Below are positions 1-8,895 of a DNA stretch of 49,025 bases, in pieces (the first letter of the stretch is position 1; every line of letters begins with the position of its first letter). The notes beneath the pieces are model-generated. The model was not told where the DNA came from. It did no database searches and saw only the letters and a program-made list of their open reading frames with translations. The translations under genes were made by a program, and so were the position numbers. Source of the DNA: Bacteroidota bacterium (GTDB taxonomy: Bacteria > Bacteroidota > Ignavibacteria > UBA10030 > BY39); NCBI GenBank assembly GCA_030017895.1, contig JASEGV010000015.1:1-49025 (forward strand), given 5' to 3'.

Positions 1-61
1 ACGACGATAAAATCTATAACACTAAACTTATATTTGAATTTTTGGAACTGCCCTAAATGAA

Positions 62-676
62 TTGGATGTAATCAAAGCAGAAGTACAACTTCTTCAAGCC
101 CAACTCGACAAGACTGAAATCCGAACTCCATTCGATGGAATCATCGGACTCCGGTATGTTAGCGAAGGCAGTTACATTTCTCCTTCTACCCTTATTACAA
201 CATTTCAAGATATTGGCACAGTAAAAATTGACTTTACTTTCCCGGAAAAATATTCGGGAGAGATAAAGTCAGGGAATAAAATCACGTTCAATGTCCAGGG
301 CACTTCGAGAAAATTTACAGGAACAGTTTACGCAATTTCTCCAAAAGTCGATATTAACACACGAACATTACGGGTCAGAGCCACATGCCCAAATCACGAT
401 GGATATCTTCTGCCGGGAAGATTCGCAAACGTGGAAGTTCAGCTAAAAGAAAAAGAAACCCTTGCCATTCCTTCGTATGCTGTTATTCCCGAAATGAAAA
501 AACATAAAGTATTCATCTATAAAAATGGAACAGCCGAAGAGAATACAGTCGAAATCGGGACGCGAACAGATGAACATGTAGAAATAACCAACGGCTTAAA
601 ATCAGGTGACACACTGATTACTTCTGCTATCCTGCAATTACGGTCTGGCATGGCTGTTAAACTTTCCAAAGAATAA
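62..676 (+). CDS. RND efflux periplasmic adaptor, 5'-incomplete and probably frameshifted
   Basis: Adaptor (membrane fusion) subunit of a tripartite RND exporter, linking the inner-membrane permease to an outer-membrane channel. The visible part begins in the end of the coiled-coil hairpin (ELDVIKAEVQLLQAQL), runs into the lipoyl half-motif KTEIRTPFDGIIG, then the beta-barrel and membrane-proximal domains (IPSYAVIPE, GLKSGDTLI). The TTG at 62 is only the first permissible codon: family-like sequence (GTALNEL) continues upstream in the same frame to 38, where a stop at 35-37 blocks it. Another frame at positions 3-44 carries more hairpin-like sequence (KIYNTKLI), so the gene runs off the left edge and contains a one-base slip in the T run at 39-43. 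The permease gene follows 23 bases later. Confidence 0.85.
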   Translation: MDVIKAEVQLLQAQLDKTEIRTPFDGIIGLRYVSEGSYISPSTLITTFQDIGTVKIDFTFPEKYSGEIKSGNKITFNVQGTSRKFTGTVYAISPKVDINTRTLRVRATCPNHDGYLLPGRFANVEVQLKEKETLAIPSYAVIPEMKKHKVFIYKNGTAEENTVEIGTRTDEHVEITNGLKSGDTLITSAILQLRSGMAVKLSKE

Positions 677-699
677 AATATTAGAAGAAAGGATATTGG

Positions 700-3600
700 T
701 TGAGTTTATCTGCGGTATGTATTAGACGCCCCGTGTTGACGATTGTAATGTCTCTTATTATTATTTTATTCGGAGTGATAGGTTACACTTTTCTTGGCGT
801 ACGCGAATATCCAAATGTAGACCCTGCAATAATAACCGTTAATACATCATATACGGGTGCGAATGCAGATGTAATCGAATCGCAGATCACCGAGCGTCTT
901 GAAGATGCAATAAGCGGCGTACCGGGAATTCGCACAATCAACTCTACAAGTCGTGACGGTCGAAGCTCAATTACAATCGAATTTGAGTTAGCAGTTGATT
1001 TAGAAACAGCCGCAAATGATGTACGAGATAAAGTAGCAGGAGCCGCTCGCAATTTACCGCCCGATGTTGATCCACCAGTCGTCTCAAAAGCCGATGCCGA
1101 TGCAAGTCCGATAGTTATATTGAGCGTCGGTAGCAACACTCGGAACCTATTACAATTAAGTGATATTGCCGACCGCATATTTAAGGAACGTCTGCAAACT
1201 ATTCCCGGAGTAAGTGAAGTACGGATTTTTGGAGAGAAACGCTATTCAATGCGTTTGTGGCTGAATCAAGCGAAACTCGCTGCCTATCAGCTAACACCTT
1301 TAGACGTTCGCAGTGCGTTGAATGCAGAAAACCTCGAGCTGCCTGCCGGTCGTATTGAAGGAAACGATGTCGAGCTTACAGTAAGAACACTCAGCCGGCT
1401 TGAGACTCCTGAACAATTCAACAACCTAATAATCCGTGAGCATAACGGACAGATAATTCGCTTTCGAGATATAGGATCTGCCGAGCTTGGTCCGGAAAAT
1501 GAGCGGTCTGTAACAAAAGGATTAACGGGACCACGAGTTGCAATTGCGATAGTGCCACAGCCCGGATCGAATCACATTGCGATAGCTAATGAATTTTTCA
1601 GACGCGTAGAACAAATCAAAAAAGATTTACCTGAAGACATTGAGCTTGCCAAAGCCTTCGATACTACAGAATACATTCGGACATCTCTGGAAGAGGTCCA
1701 AGAAACTATCATTATTGCATTTGTACTGGTTGTCTTGATCATTTTCCTTTTCTTCCGGTCTTGGAGAACAACATTAATTCCTGTATTTGCAATTCCTCTC
1801 TCATTAGTCGGAACATTTTTTATAATGTATCTTGCAGATTTTTCTATCAACATTCTTACCTTATTGGGTTTGATATTAGCGATAGGTATTGTTGTAGATG
1901 ACGCCATCGTTGTACTGGAAAATATTTATGCCAAGATCGAACAAGGAATGGACCCGATTGACGCGGGATTGAAAGGTTCAAAGGAAGTCTTCTTCGCTGT
2001 GCTTTCAACAACAATGACACTCATTGCAGTCTTTATGCCTATTGTTTTTTTGCAAGGATTCACAGGTCGACTTTTTAAGGAATTTGGTATCGTGATTGGC
2101 GGCTCCGTTGCGATTTCAGCATTCGTTGCACTTACACTTACTGCGATGCTAAGCTCTCACATCATCAAGCCACACAGTACACATAACTGGTTTTATAATA
2201 AGACCGAACCGTTCTTCAATAAACTAATAGATTTATATCGTAACTCTTTAAATTCTTTCTTACAGCGCCGTTGGCTGGCATTTATAGTAATTCTCGTATC
2301 GGCAGGAATGTTATCGCTTTTTATTATCGTAATTCAGAAAGAGCTTGCACCTTTAGAAGACCGCAGTCGATTGCGCATCAGCTCTACCGCTCCTGAAGGT
2401 ACATCCTTTGAAAGAATGGATAATTACATGAATAGTTTAATCGATGTGGTTAAACAAAGAGTCCCGGAGGTAACGAATGTCATGGCAAACACTTCGGGAT
2501 TTGCAGGTGGCGCTAATTCAGGCTCGATGACTATAACATTAAATTCACCTGTTGATCGTAACCGAACTCAGAATGATCTCGCAGAAGATTTATCACGCAG
2601 TGTACGGCAGATGAACGATGCACGCACAATTGTTACTCAAGAACAAACTATCAGTGTTGGCACCGGTATGGGGCGTTTCGGATTACCTGTGCAATATGTT
2701 CTTCAAGCACCTAATTTAGAAAAGTTAAGAGATGTGTTGCCTCGTTTTATTGACGAAGTGAACAATCATCCGGCATTCAGTGTATCCGATATAAATTTGA
2801 AATTTAATAAGCCAGAGCTGGTTATATCCATCAACCGAGATAGAATTCGCTCGCTCGGTGTTTCTGTCAGCGATGTTGCTCAAACACTTCAATTGACATT
2901 AGGCGGACAGCGGTATGGTTATTTCATCAAGGATGGAAAGCAGTATCAAGTAATCGGACAGCTTACGCGTGAAAACCGCGATGAGCCAATGGATTTAAAA
3001 TCAATCTTCGTGCGCAGTCGTAATGGCGAGCTTATACAGCTTGACAACTTAGTTGACATCTCAGAACAAGCAAATCCACCGCAGCTCTACCGGTTCAACC
3101 GTTACAAATCTGCCACAATTTCTGCCGGCTTATCACCCGGATATTCACTCGGCGATGGTATTAATGCAATGGATGAAATTTCTAATAAAATTTTAGATGA
3201 ATCGTTTGCGACTTCACTTGCGGGTGCGGCGCGAGACTTTGCAGAAAGCTCATCGAGTTTAATTTTTGTATTTCTTCTGGCGCTCACACTTACTTATTTG
3301 ATTCTTGCTGCTCAATTCGAGAGTTTCCGTGATCCACTCATCATAATGTTCACAGTGCCGCTCGCAATCGCAGGCGCTTTACTAACACTGTGGTATTTCA
3401 ATCAAACCATCAATATTTTCAGCGAGATCGGCATGATTATGCTTATCGGGCTTGTTACTAAGAACGGTATTCTGATAGTAGAATTTGCGAACCAACGAAA
3501 GGCAACGGGTCTCTCCGTGATGGATGCTGTGAAAAGTTCTGCGGTCGCACGTTTCCGACCAATACTTATGACAAGTCTATCAACGATATTCGGTATTCTG

Positions 3601-3756
3601 CCAATAGCGTTAGGACTCGGTTCAGGAGCCGAGAGCCGTGTTTCAATGGGTATCGCCGTCATTGGTGGTCTGATATTTTCAGGTGTGCTTACTTTATACA
3701 TAATACCTGCGATGTATTCGTATCTGTCAAGAGAGTCTCGAACCCCGTCCTATTAA
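700..3756 (+). CDS. RND multidrug/solute efflux permease (AcrB/HAE1 family)
   Basis: Inner-membrane proton-driven pump of the AcrB type, 1018 residues, close to the usual length of about 1040. The first transmembrane helix is at residues 10-30 after the typical SLSAVCIRRPV start. Helix 4 carries the paired proton-relay aspartates (GIVVDDAIVV, D400/D401) and helix 10 the matching lysine (GLVTKNGILIVEF, K921). Two large periplasmic porter/docking loops lie between helices 1-2 and 7-8. The start is TTG at 700, with AGAAGAAAGG ending about 7 bases upstream. It forms an operon with the adaptor gene before it. No outer-membrane TolC partner is visible in the window. The substrate cannot be told from sequence. 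Confidence 0.96.
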   Translation: MSLSAVCIRRPVLTIVMSLIIILFGVIGYTFLGVREYPNVDPAIITVNTSYTGANADVIESQITERLEDAISGVPGIRTINSTSRDGRSSITIEFELAVDLETAANDVRDKVAGAARNLPPDVDPPVVSKADADASPIVILSVGSNTRNLLQLSDIADRIFKERLQTIPGVSEVRIFGEKRYSMRLWLNQAKLAAYQLTPLDVRSALNAENLELPAGRIEGNDVELTVRTLSRLETPEQFNNLIIREHNGQIIRFRDIGSAELGPENERSVTKGLTGPRVAIAIVPQPGSNHIAIANEFFRRVEQIKKDLPEDIELAKAFDTTEYIRTSLEEVQETIIIAFVLVVLIIFLFFRSWRTTLIPVFAIPLSLVGTFFIMYLADFSINILTLLGLILAIGIVVDDAIVVLENIYAKIEQGMDPIDAGLKGSKEVFFAVLSTTMTLIAVFMPIVFLQGFTGRLFKEFGIVIGGSVAISAFVALTLTAMLSSHIIKPHSTHNWFYNKTEPFFNKLIDLYRNSLNSFLQRRWLAFIVILVSAGMLSLFIIVIQKELAPLEDRSRLRISSTAPEGTSFERMDNYMNSLIDVVKQRVPEVTNVMANTSGFAGGANSGSMTITLNSPVDRNRTQNDLAEDLSRSVRQMNDARTIVTQEQTISVGTGMGRFGLPVQYVLQAPNLEKLRDVLPRFIDEVNNHPAFSVSDINLKFNKPELVISINRDRIRSLGVSVSDVAQTLQLTLGGQRYGYFIKDGKQYQVIGQLTRENRDEPMDLKSIFVRSRNGELIQLDNLVDISEQANPPQLYRFNRYKSATISAGLSPGYSLGDGINAMDEISNKILDESFATSLAGAARDFAESSSSLIFVFLLALTLTYLILAAQFESFRDPLIIMFTVPLAIAGALLTLWYFNQTINIFSEIGMIMLIGLVTKNGILIVEFANQRKATGLSVMDAVKSSAVARFRPILMTSLSTIFGILPIALGLGSGAESRVSMGIAVIGGLIFSGVLTLYIIPAMYSYLSRESRTPSY

Positions 3757-4014
3757 ACTAACATTACCTTGTTGTGTTCGCCACCTTGGTGGAAAAGGGC
3801 GAGTCGGTGTGCGGCTGTGGATGAGAATGTCGCATATTTCATCTCCGGGGTTGAGGAACTGGTTAGCTTGTTTTGGCGAGCGTTATTTGGAGACGCAAGA
3901 ACCGTCCGACTTGGAATAAGATCCACAACTGCGTGTAGTTGCAGGATGGAGAAATGCCGTTACGGAATTTATGCTTGAGGATGCGGCAGGAATAAAAAAA
4001 ATTATCGGTTGATA
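3757..4014. other. Gene-free gap with degenerate coding-like sequence
   Basis: These 258 bases lie between the efflux permease and the convergent secreted protein. Two overlapping plus-strand frames look weakly protein-like. One spans 3769-3978. The other reads GERYLETQEPSDLE, a stop at 3917-3919, then LRVVAGWRNAVTEFMLED up to a stop at 4010. Neither has a convincing ribosome binding site or a family I recognise. It may be the decayed tail of a lost gene. No clear hairpin terminator is visible. Confidence 0.3.
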
Positions 4015-5970
4015 TTAATCAGCAATCAAATTAATAGTTCCTTGTTGATTTACCTTTATCCAATATCCTTTACCAGGCTTCAAAGTATCGGCAATAAAAT
4101 ATCCGTTCGAGTATCCAAAATATTTTGATGTCGTAATACTGGCGGGATTTGTAACTATCTTACTAACCAGTATTGGCTTACTTATCGAACCAATCATATT
4201 CCAACCAGGTGAAACTGGGAGTAGAAGTGAGTTCAATGGATTTGCTGTAAACACAACAGTTTGGTCTCTATCAAATTTTAACCAGTAACCTTTTCCCGGC
4301 TTTAAAATATTTTCTACAGTATAACCGATTCCCGGAGTGTATATAAACGCATTCGTTACAGAGGTAGGGAATAAAACATTTTTTTCAGTCGAAATATCAA
4401 CAGGTACTGAAACCATATTCCACTTGTTAGAGATATTTATTGATAGTGTTTCAGTCGATTTATAATCAACGTTAAGTTTAAAAAATTTTAATTTTGTTCC
4501 CGAAACCGGACGTGCTTCGGTTGCCAATGTTGCATAGTTAGCTCCCGGAATTCTATCTTCATGAAAAACCATAAACACCCAGTTACTATCGTTGCCTTCT
4601 GTATTTATAATTGGATTGATGGTCGAAAGCGATACATATCTCTCATCGATATCATTCGTATTAGTAATATTTTTGGGAATTGTCCAAGTAGTACCGTCAT
4701 CATCGCTGTATGTTAAAATTATATCGCTGTAATTGAAGCCGTCCAAATCGGTTATTCCCTGCAGAAACGCATCAGCAGCGATGTATATTCGGCTGCCGGA
4801 ACTGTTTTTTCCGATTGATGAAAAATTAAACGCAAAGTTATGGTTGGTTTGTATGTTTTGAACACCGGTTGTTTTCATCAATCTTGGAAAAACAAAACTG
4901 TCGATAACTGCGGTTGAAGTTAGTGTATTCGATTTCCAAAGCCGGACTTGGTTTGCTAACATGTAGTCATTGTTTACATAGTTGCTGCGAGTATATGTAA
5001 CATACAATGTTGTTCCGATGTACATTGCATCAAATCCTGTCCAACAAGGACCCGCCGAACCGTTCTCGGCATCGATTGCAATTTTAGTTCCCCACGTAAC
5101 ACCGTTATCTGAGGACAAACGGGTTAGAAGCGAATCGGGATTTGTACTTGACCGCCAGATTACGGCAACGCTTCCGTTATCGCCCGAAGCGATTGCAACT
5201 CTTCCGCTATGCTTCGCCGAAGTTTCAAGGCGAGTCCAGTTGTTCCAAGTTCGATCCTGATTAAAAATGATTACCGATAACCCACTTAACAAACTTGAAG
5301 AGGGAAATGAACCCGCTAAAACAATATTGCCGTTTGTTGTTTGAGCTATCGAGGGCCAAAGCACATCGTCGCTATTTGGTTGGTGAAGAGGAGAGAGGTA
5401 TGTAGAAAAATTTTTCCCCCCTTCATATCCATCAAGATAAAGCGCACTTTGCAGTGGTAAACTCGTTCCCGGAGAACCGTGACTTGTAATTGCAGCAAAG
5501 TAATTTAATTCGGAATCAGAAGCGAGTATCAACGAAGGATAACCCGAACGTATTATTGGTACAACTGCCGGCGTTCCCCAACTTTGGCCACCATCGTAGC
5601 TGAAATTGTAAGCAACACGTCGCGACATCGAGATAGCGGTGGCACTACTCGAATCAGTCGAAATCATTGATGTAACATGAATGTTGTTTGGGTCGTTCGG
5701 ATTTATCTCGATGTAATTAATAGCCCCGCCATTGCTTTGTAAATCCCAATACCCATAAATTTTTGTATCAATGCCAGTTGGATTAGCTGCCGCTCGGATT
5801 TGATATGTTTGTTCTGATTTTCTAAGCGGTAAACTATCATTTATGCTGAAATCAAAGATTTCTTGATAAAATTTAGGACTTACTGCAACCTGCCTATTTT
5901 CAACAGTCTGAGAGAAAACAGGTATACTAAATAGAAAAAAAAGGAAGAATTTTGATACAAATTTTAACAT
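4015..5970 (-). CDS. Secreted Asp-box (BNR/sialidase-like) beta-propeller protein
   Basis: Exported protein of unknown substrate, 651 residues from the ATG at 5970 (an in-frame TTG at 5979 is less likely). A signal peptide (KFVSKFFLFFLFSIPVFS) precedes the mature chain. Three Asp-box motifs of the S-x-D-x-G-x-x-W type are visible (FSYDGGQSW, LSSDNGVTW, YSDDDGTTW), as in sialidase-like propellers. These boxes are structural, so enzyme activity is not implied. The last 140 residues hold two copies of a repeat with WNM near its start and PGKGYW near its end (NILKPGKGYWLKF and TLKPGKGYWIKV), a module seen in surface proteins of this phylum. No type IX sorting tail is present. The gene is monocistronic and divergent from 6120. 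Confidence 0.8.
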   Translation of the reverse strand: MLKFVSKFFLFFLFSIPVFSQTVENRQVAVSPKFYQEIFDFSINDSLPLRKSEQTYQIRAAANPTGIDTKIYGYWDLQSNGGAINYIEINPNDPNNIHVTSMISTDSSSATAISMSRRVAYNFSYDGGQSWGTPAVVPIIRSGYPSLILASDSELNYFAAITSHGSPGTSLPLQSALYLDGYEGGKNFSTYLSPLHQPNSDDVLWPSIAQTTNGNIVLAGSFPSSSLLSGLSVIIFNQDRTWNNWTRLETSAKHSGRVAIASGDNGSVAVIWRSSTNPDSLLTRLSSDNGVTWGTKIAIDAENGSAGPCWTGFDAMYIGTTLYVTYTRSNYVNNDYMLANQVRLWKSNTLTSTAVIDSFVFPRLMKTTGVQNIQTNHNFAFNFSSIGKNSSGSRIYIAADAFLQGITDLDGFNYSDIILTYSDDDGTTWTIPKNITNTNDIDERYVSLSTINPIINTEGNDSNWVFMVFHEDRIPGANYATLATEARPVSGTKLKFFKLNVDYKSTETLSINISNKWNMVSVPVDISTEKNVLFPTSVTNAFIYTPGIGYTVENILKPGKGYWLKFDRDQTVVFTANPLNSLLLPVSPGWNMIGSISKPILVSKIVTNPASITTSKYFGYSNGYFIADTLKPGKGYWIKVNQQGTINLIAD

Positions 5971-6067
5971 TAGCCGCAACTACGATTATATATTTCTAAT
6001 TTTGGTTATAAAGTAAGCTAAAAATTGTATAAAAACAAAAACTACACCGCAGCAATTAAAAGGTTTA

Positions 6068-6100
6068 TTGTAGAAAGTAAAAAATATTTTCATATATTTG
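6068..6100 (+). promoter_or_regulatory. Possible Bacteroidota-type promoter for the 6120 gene
   Basis: TATATTTG at 6093-6100 fits the TAnnTTTG -7 element used by the primary sigma factor in Bacteroidota, and TTG at 6068-6070 sits 22 bases upstream as a candidate -33 element. It is correctly placed before the gene starting at 6120. A match this short is common in AT-rich DNA. Confidence 0.3.
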
Positions 6101-6119
6101 TTGAAACAATGGAGATTTT

Positions 6120-7043
6120 ATGCACATATTTTTAACAGGATCAACCGGTTATGTAGGGAATAGAATTTTGTTGGCACTCATTAATTCTAAAAATCAGGTA
6201 AGTGTTTTAGTTCGTAATGAATCTGTAAACAAAATTCCGGATAAGTTAAAACCGAATTTGAGAATAATAAAGGGTGATGTAAGAAACAATGAAAGTTATG
6301 CCGGAGAGCTATCTGGTTGCGATGCAGTAATTTATCTGCCCGGTCTTATTCGCGAGTTCCCTAAACGAGGAATTACATTTCAACAAATTCACTTTGATGG
6401 TGTAAAGAATATGATTGATTCCTCAAAGCGGGAAGGAGTGAAGCGTTTTTTATTAATGAGCGCCAACGGTGTGAAACCAAATGCTTCAACGGAATATCTT
6501 CGAACAAAATATGATGCTGAAGAATACTTGAAACAAAGCGGACTGAATTGGACTATCTTCAGGCCATCAGTAATATTTGGCGATGAGAACGAAGGCAGGT
6601 ATAATTTTATTTCTGTTATTGTTGATTTGTTGAATCAACTGCCGCTGTTCGTTCCGGTAATCGGAAATGGCGAATACAGGTTTCAACCAATCTCCATTTA
6701 TAATGTCGCAGATGCTTTTGTAAAAAGTTTGGAAATAGAACAAACAATCGGCAGAACATATTCCTTGTGTGGTAAAGAGGTTTTTACTTATAATCAATTA
6801 GTAAATATAATTCTGAAAATAGTAAATCGAAAAAAAATGAAACTCCATATTCCAGTTTGGAATATGAAGCTACTCGCAAAATTGTTTGATAAATTTGATT
6901 GGTTTCCTGTAACGCACGATCAGATTATGATGCTTCTTGAAGAAAATATTTGTCGAGACGAAGTAGATATTTTTGTGAAGATGAATATTAAACCAATCTA
7001 TTTGGAAGATGGGATAAAAGTATTTCACAAAAAATTTTTGTAA
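6120..7043 (+). CDS. NAD(P)-dependent epimerase/dehydrogenase, NDUFA9-like atypical SDR
   Basis: Rossmann-fold nucleotide-binding protein of the extended/atypical SDR group, 307 residues. The N-terminus MHIFLTGSTGYVGNRIL carries the TGxxGxxG dinucleotide loop. NIRxP-type sequences typical of NDUFA9/YlbE-like proteins follow (LNWTIFRPSVIFG, RFQPISIYNVADAF). The classical Tyr-x-x-x-Lys is altered (YLRTKYDAEEYL keeps a Y...K spacing). Relatives include complex I assembly subunits and sugar-nucleotide epimerases, so the substrate is uncertain. The ATG is preceded by GGAG at 6111-6114. It heads a cluster with the DedA-like, RsuA-like and Nudix genes. Confidence 0.85.
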   Translation: MHIFLTGSTGYVGNRILLALINSKNQVSVLVRNESVNKIPDKLKPNLRIIKGDVRNNESYAGELSGCDAVIYLPGLIREFPKRGITFQQIHFDGVKNMIDSSKREGVKRFLLMSANGVKPNASTEYLRTKYDAEEYLKQSGLNWTIFRPSVIFGDENEGRYNFISVIVDLLNQLPLFVPVIGNGEYRFQPISIYNVADAFVKSLEIEQTIGRTYSLCGKEVFTYNQLVNIILKIVNRKKMKLHIPVWNMKLLAKLFDKFDWFPVTHDQIMMLLEENICRDEVDIFVKMNIKPIYLEDGIKVFHKKFL

Positions 7044-7079
7044 ATTAACACGTAAAAAATATATGAAAGGAAAATTCTT

Positions 7080-7685
7080 CTGATACAAGCACTGATAAAT
7101 TGGCTTCGCCGCCTCAAAGAGTGGGTCGAACACTTTGCCACAAAACCTTATGCACTCCACGCATTGTTTTGGATTGCATTTATCGAGGCATCATTCTTTC
7201 CGATTCCACCGGATGTACTGTTAATTGCCTTAGCAGTAGCCACACCTCGGAAGGCATTTAAATTTGCACTTATTTGCACTGCCGGTTCTGTAATAGGCGC
7301 CTATTTAGGCTATCTCATTGGGTACGGATTTTTTGAAGTCATCGGCAAACCGATACTCAGTTTTTATGGAGCGCTTGATAAATTCGACTCCGTCCTTCAA
7401 ACTTATCGCGAGCATGGTTTCTTAGCACTTTTTATAGCCGGATTTACACCAATCCCTTACAAAGTTTTCACAATCGCAGCAGGTTTTAATCAAACAATTG
7501 ATTTACTCACACTCACTCTCGGTTCGCTTGTTGGCCGTGCTTCAAGGTTTTTCCTTGTCGGTGGTTTATTGTACCTCTTCGGTGCTCGGATAAAAATATT
7601 TATTGATAAGTATTTCGATAAATTATCATTAGCATTTGTTATTCTTTTCATACTCGGAATTGTTACTATAAAGTGGCTTATCTAA
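7080..7685 (+). CDS. DedA/VTT (YqaA-type) membrane protein with apparent CTG start
   Basis: Polytopic inner-membrane protein of the SNARE-associated/DedA superfamily, thought to act in lipid translocation or membrane homeostasis. Family signatures are EASFFPIPPDVLLI and a second amphipathic re-entrant segment (FIAGFTPIPYKVFTIAAG). The first ordinary start codon in frame is a TTG at 7164, which would remove the conserved segment KPYALHALFWIAFIEASFF. In-frame sequence extends upstream (IQALINWLRRLKEWVEHF) to a CTG at 7080, 8 bases after AAAGGA (7066-7071), with a stop at 7053 before it. I chose the CTG. A six-codon ATG frame at 7063-7083 ends over this start, so a one-base slip there is the alternative. 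Confidence 0.8.
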   Translation: MIQALINWLRRLKEWVEHFATKPYALHALFWIAFIEASFFPIPPDVLLIALAVATPRKAFKFALICTAGSVIGAYLGYLIGYGFFEVIGKPILSFYGALDKFDSVLQTYREHGFLALFIAGFTPIPYKVFTIAAGFNQTIDLLTLTLGSLVGRASRFFLVGGLLYLFGARIKIFIDKYFDKLSLAFVILFILGIVTIKWLI

Positions 7686-7697
7686 ACTACTCATCCG

Positions 7698-8426
7698 ATG
7701 GAGCCGAGTAAAGAAAATATCGTGAGTTTGCCGCGGGCAATTTCAAAATTAGGTGCTGCATCTCGTAAGCAAGCAGAAGAATTAATTCGGTCAGGTCGTG
7801 TTTCAGTAAATGGAACAGTTTCAAAAAATATTTCTATCAGAATTGATTTACGAAAAGATAAAATTAAGTTGGATAGTGTGGATATACAAAAGAAGAAATT
7901 CTCCTATCTTATTTTGAATAAACCGAAAGGTTATGTAACAACCCGTTCCGATGAATTAAATCGTAAAACAATTTACGATTTAATTAAAAATATCCGAAAA
8001 TGGGTTTTTCCTGTAGGAAGATTGGATAAGGATACAACCGGGTTGCTACTCTTAACAAATGATAATAAATTGGGGGAGGTTCTTACAAATCCGAAATCAG
8101 GGATTCATAAAACGTATGTTGCAAAGATTAACAAACCGGTTGACCGTATAGCTTTAGAAAAATTAAGAGGTGGTGTTTTTATTGGAGAAGGATTGAAAAC
8201 ACTCCACGCAAAAGTAAACATAATAAACGGTTCAAGAACAGAAATTATGCTGACTATAGTTGAAGGTAAAAACCGGCAAGTCAGAAGAATGTTCGAATCT
8301 CTGAATTACAAAGTGATAGAACTGAAACGCATCCAAATCGGACCGATAATATTAGGCAGTTTAGATTCAGGGTGCTTCAGGCATCTTACAAAGCCGGAAG
8401 TTGAAAAATTATTGGAACATAAATGA
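7698..8426 (+). CDS. Pseudouridine synthase, RsuA/RluB/E/F family
   Basis: rRNA uridine isomerase of the RsuA family, 242 residues. An N-terminal S4 RNA-binding domain (LPRAISKLGAASRKQAEELI) is followed by the catalytic domain with the motif VGRLDKDTTGLLLLTND, whose aspartate (D in GRLDKD) is the catalytic residue, and by EGKNRQVRRMFE near the C-terminus. The start is the ATG at 7698, 12 bases after the DedA-like gene. It overlaps the Nudix gene by four bases (ATGA), which suggests coupled translation. A second member of the family, more like RluB, lies at 17314, so this one probably modifies a different rRNA or tRNA site. Confidence 0.9.
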   Translation: MEPSKENIVSLPRAISKLGAASRKQAEELIRSGRVSVNGTVSKNISIRIDLRKDKIKLDSVDIQKKKFSYLILNKPKGYVTTRSDELNRKTIYDLIKNIRKWVFPVGRLDKDTTGLLLLTNDNKLGEVLTNPKSGIHKTYVAKINKPVDRIALEKLRGGVFIGEGLKTLHAKVNIINGSRTEIMLTIVEGKNRQVRRMFESLNYKVIELKRIQIGPIILGSLDSGCFRHLTKPEVEKLLEHK

Positions 8427-8878
8427 CCCAAGTAGCTTCGTTATATATTGAAGTCTGTGTGTTTAAATTTGAAAAAGGGAAGCCAGAATATCTGATTCTT
8501 CAAAGGTCGGACACCGAAATAATTTATCCTGGAATATTTCAATTTATAACAGGGACAATCGAAGAAGGGGAAACTGCCATAGCTGCCGCAAAACGCGAAA
8601 TGATAGAGGAAATTAACATTTCTCATAAAAATTTTTGGGTTATCCCATTCATAAATCCATTCTATGTATATACCAGGGATGTAGTAAATTTATCACCAAT
8701 GTTTCTTGCAGAAGTTGAAAACGATAAAATCCCTCTACTGTCTCCCGAACACCAAACGTATGAATGGTGTGATTATGAGACGGCCTTGAAACGGCTAAAT
8801 TGGCATGGGCAGAGAGAGGCATTAAAAATTGTGAATAATTTTCTTACAGAAAAGGAGAGCAGGTTTACAACTTGCTGA
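8423..8878 (+). CDS. Nudix hydrolase
   Basis: Hydrolase of nucleoside diphosphate-linked compounds, 151 residues. The Nudix box GTIEEGETAIAAAKREMIEE matches Gx5Ex7REUxEE. Only the final glycine position is changed (INISHK instead of UxG). The length and the N-terminal strand VASLYIEVCVFKF resemble dihydroneopterin-triphosphate pyrophosphatase (NudB) and related small Nudix enzymes, but the substrate cannot be fixed from the box alone. Translation is coupled to the preceding pseudouridine synthase by the ATGA overlap. It converges with the response regulator, 17 bases apart, and I see no hairpin terminator between them. Confidence 0.88.
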   Translation: MTQVASLYIEVCVFKFEKGKPEYLILQRSDTEIIYPGIFQFITGTIEEGETAIAAAKREMIEEINISHKNFWVIPFINPFYVYTRDVVNLSPMFLAEVENDKIPLLSPEHQTYEWCDYETALKRLNWHGQREALKIVNNFLTEKESRFTTC

Positions 8879-8895
8879 TTGGAAATTAACGAAAC

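Noticed and set aside
3769-4012. Protein-like short frames between the efflux permease and the secreted protein
   Set aside because: Two competing frames, one broken by a stop, with no start signals and no recognised family. At most a decayed gene; described as a gap.
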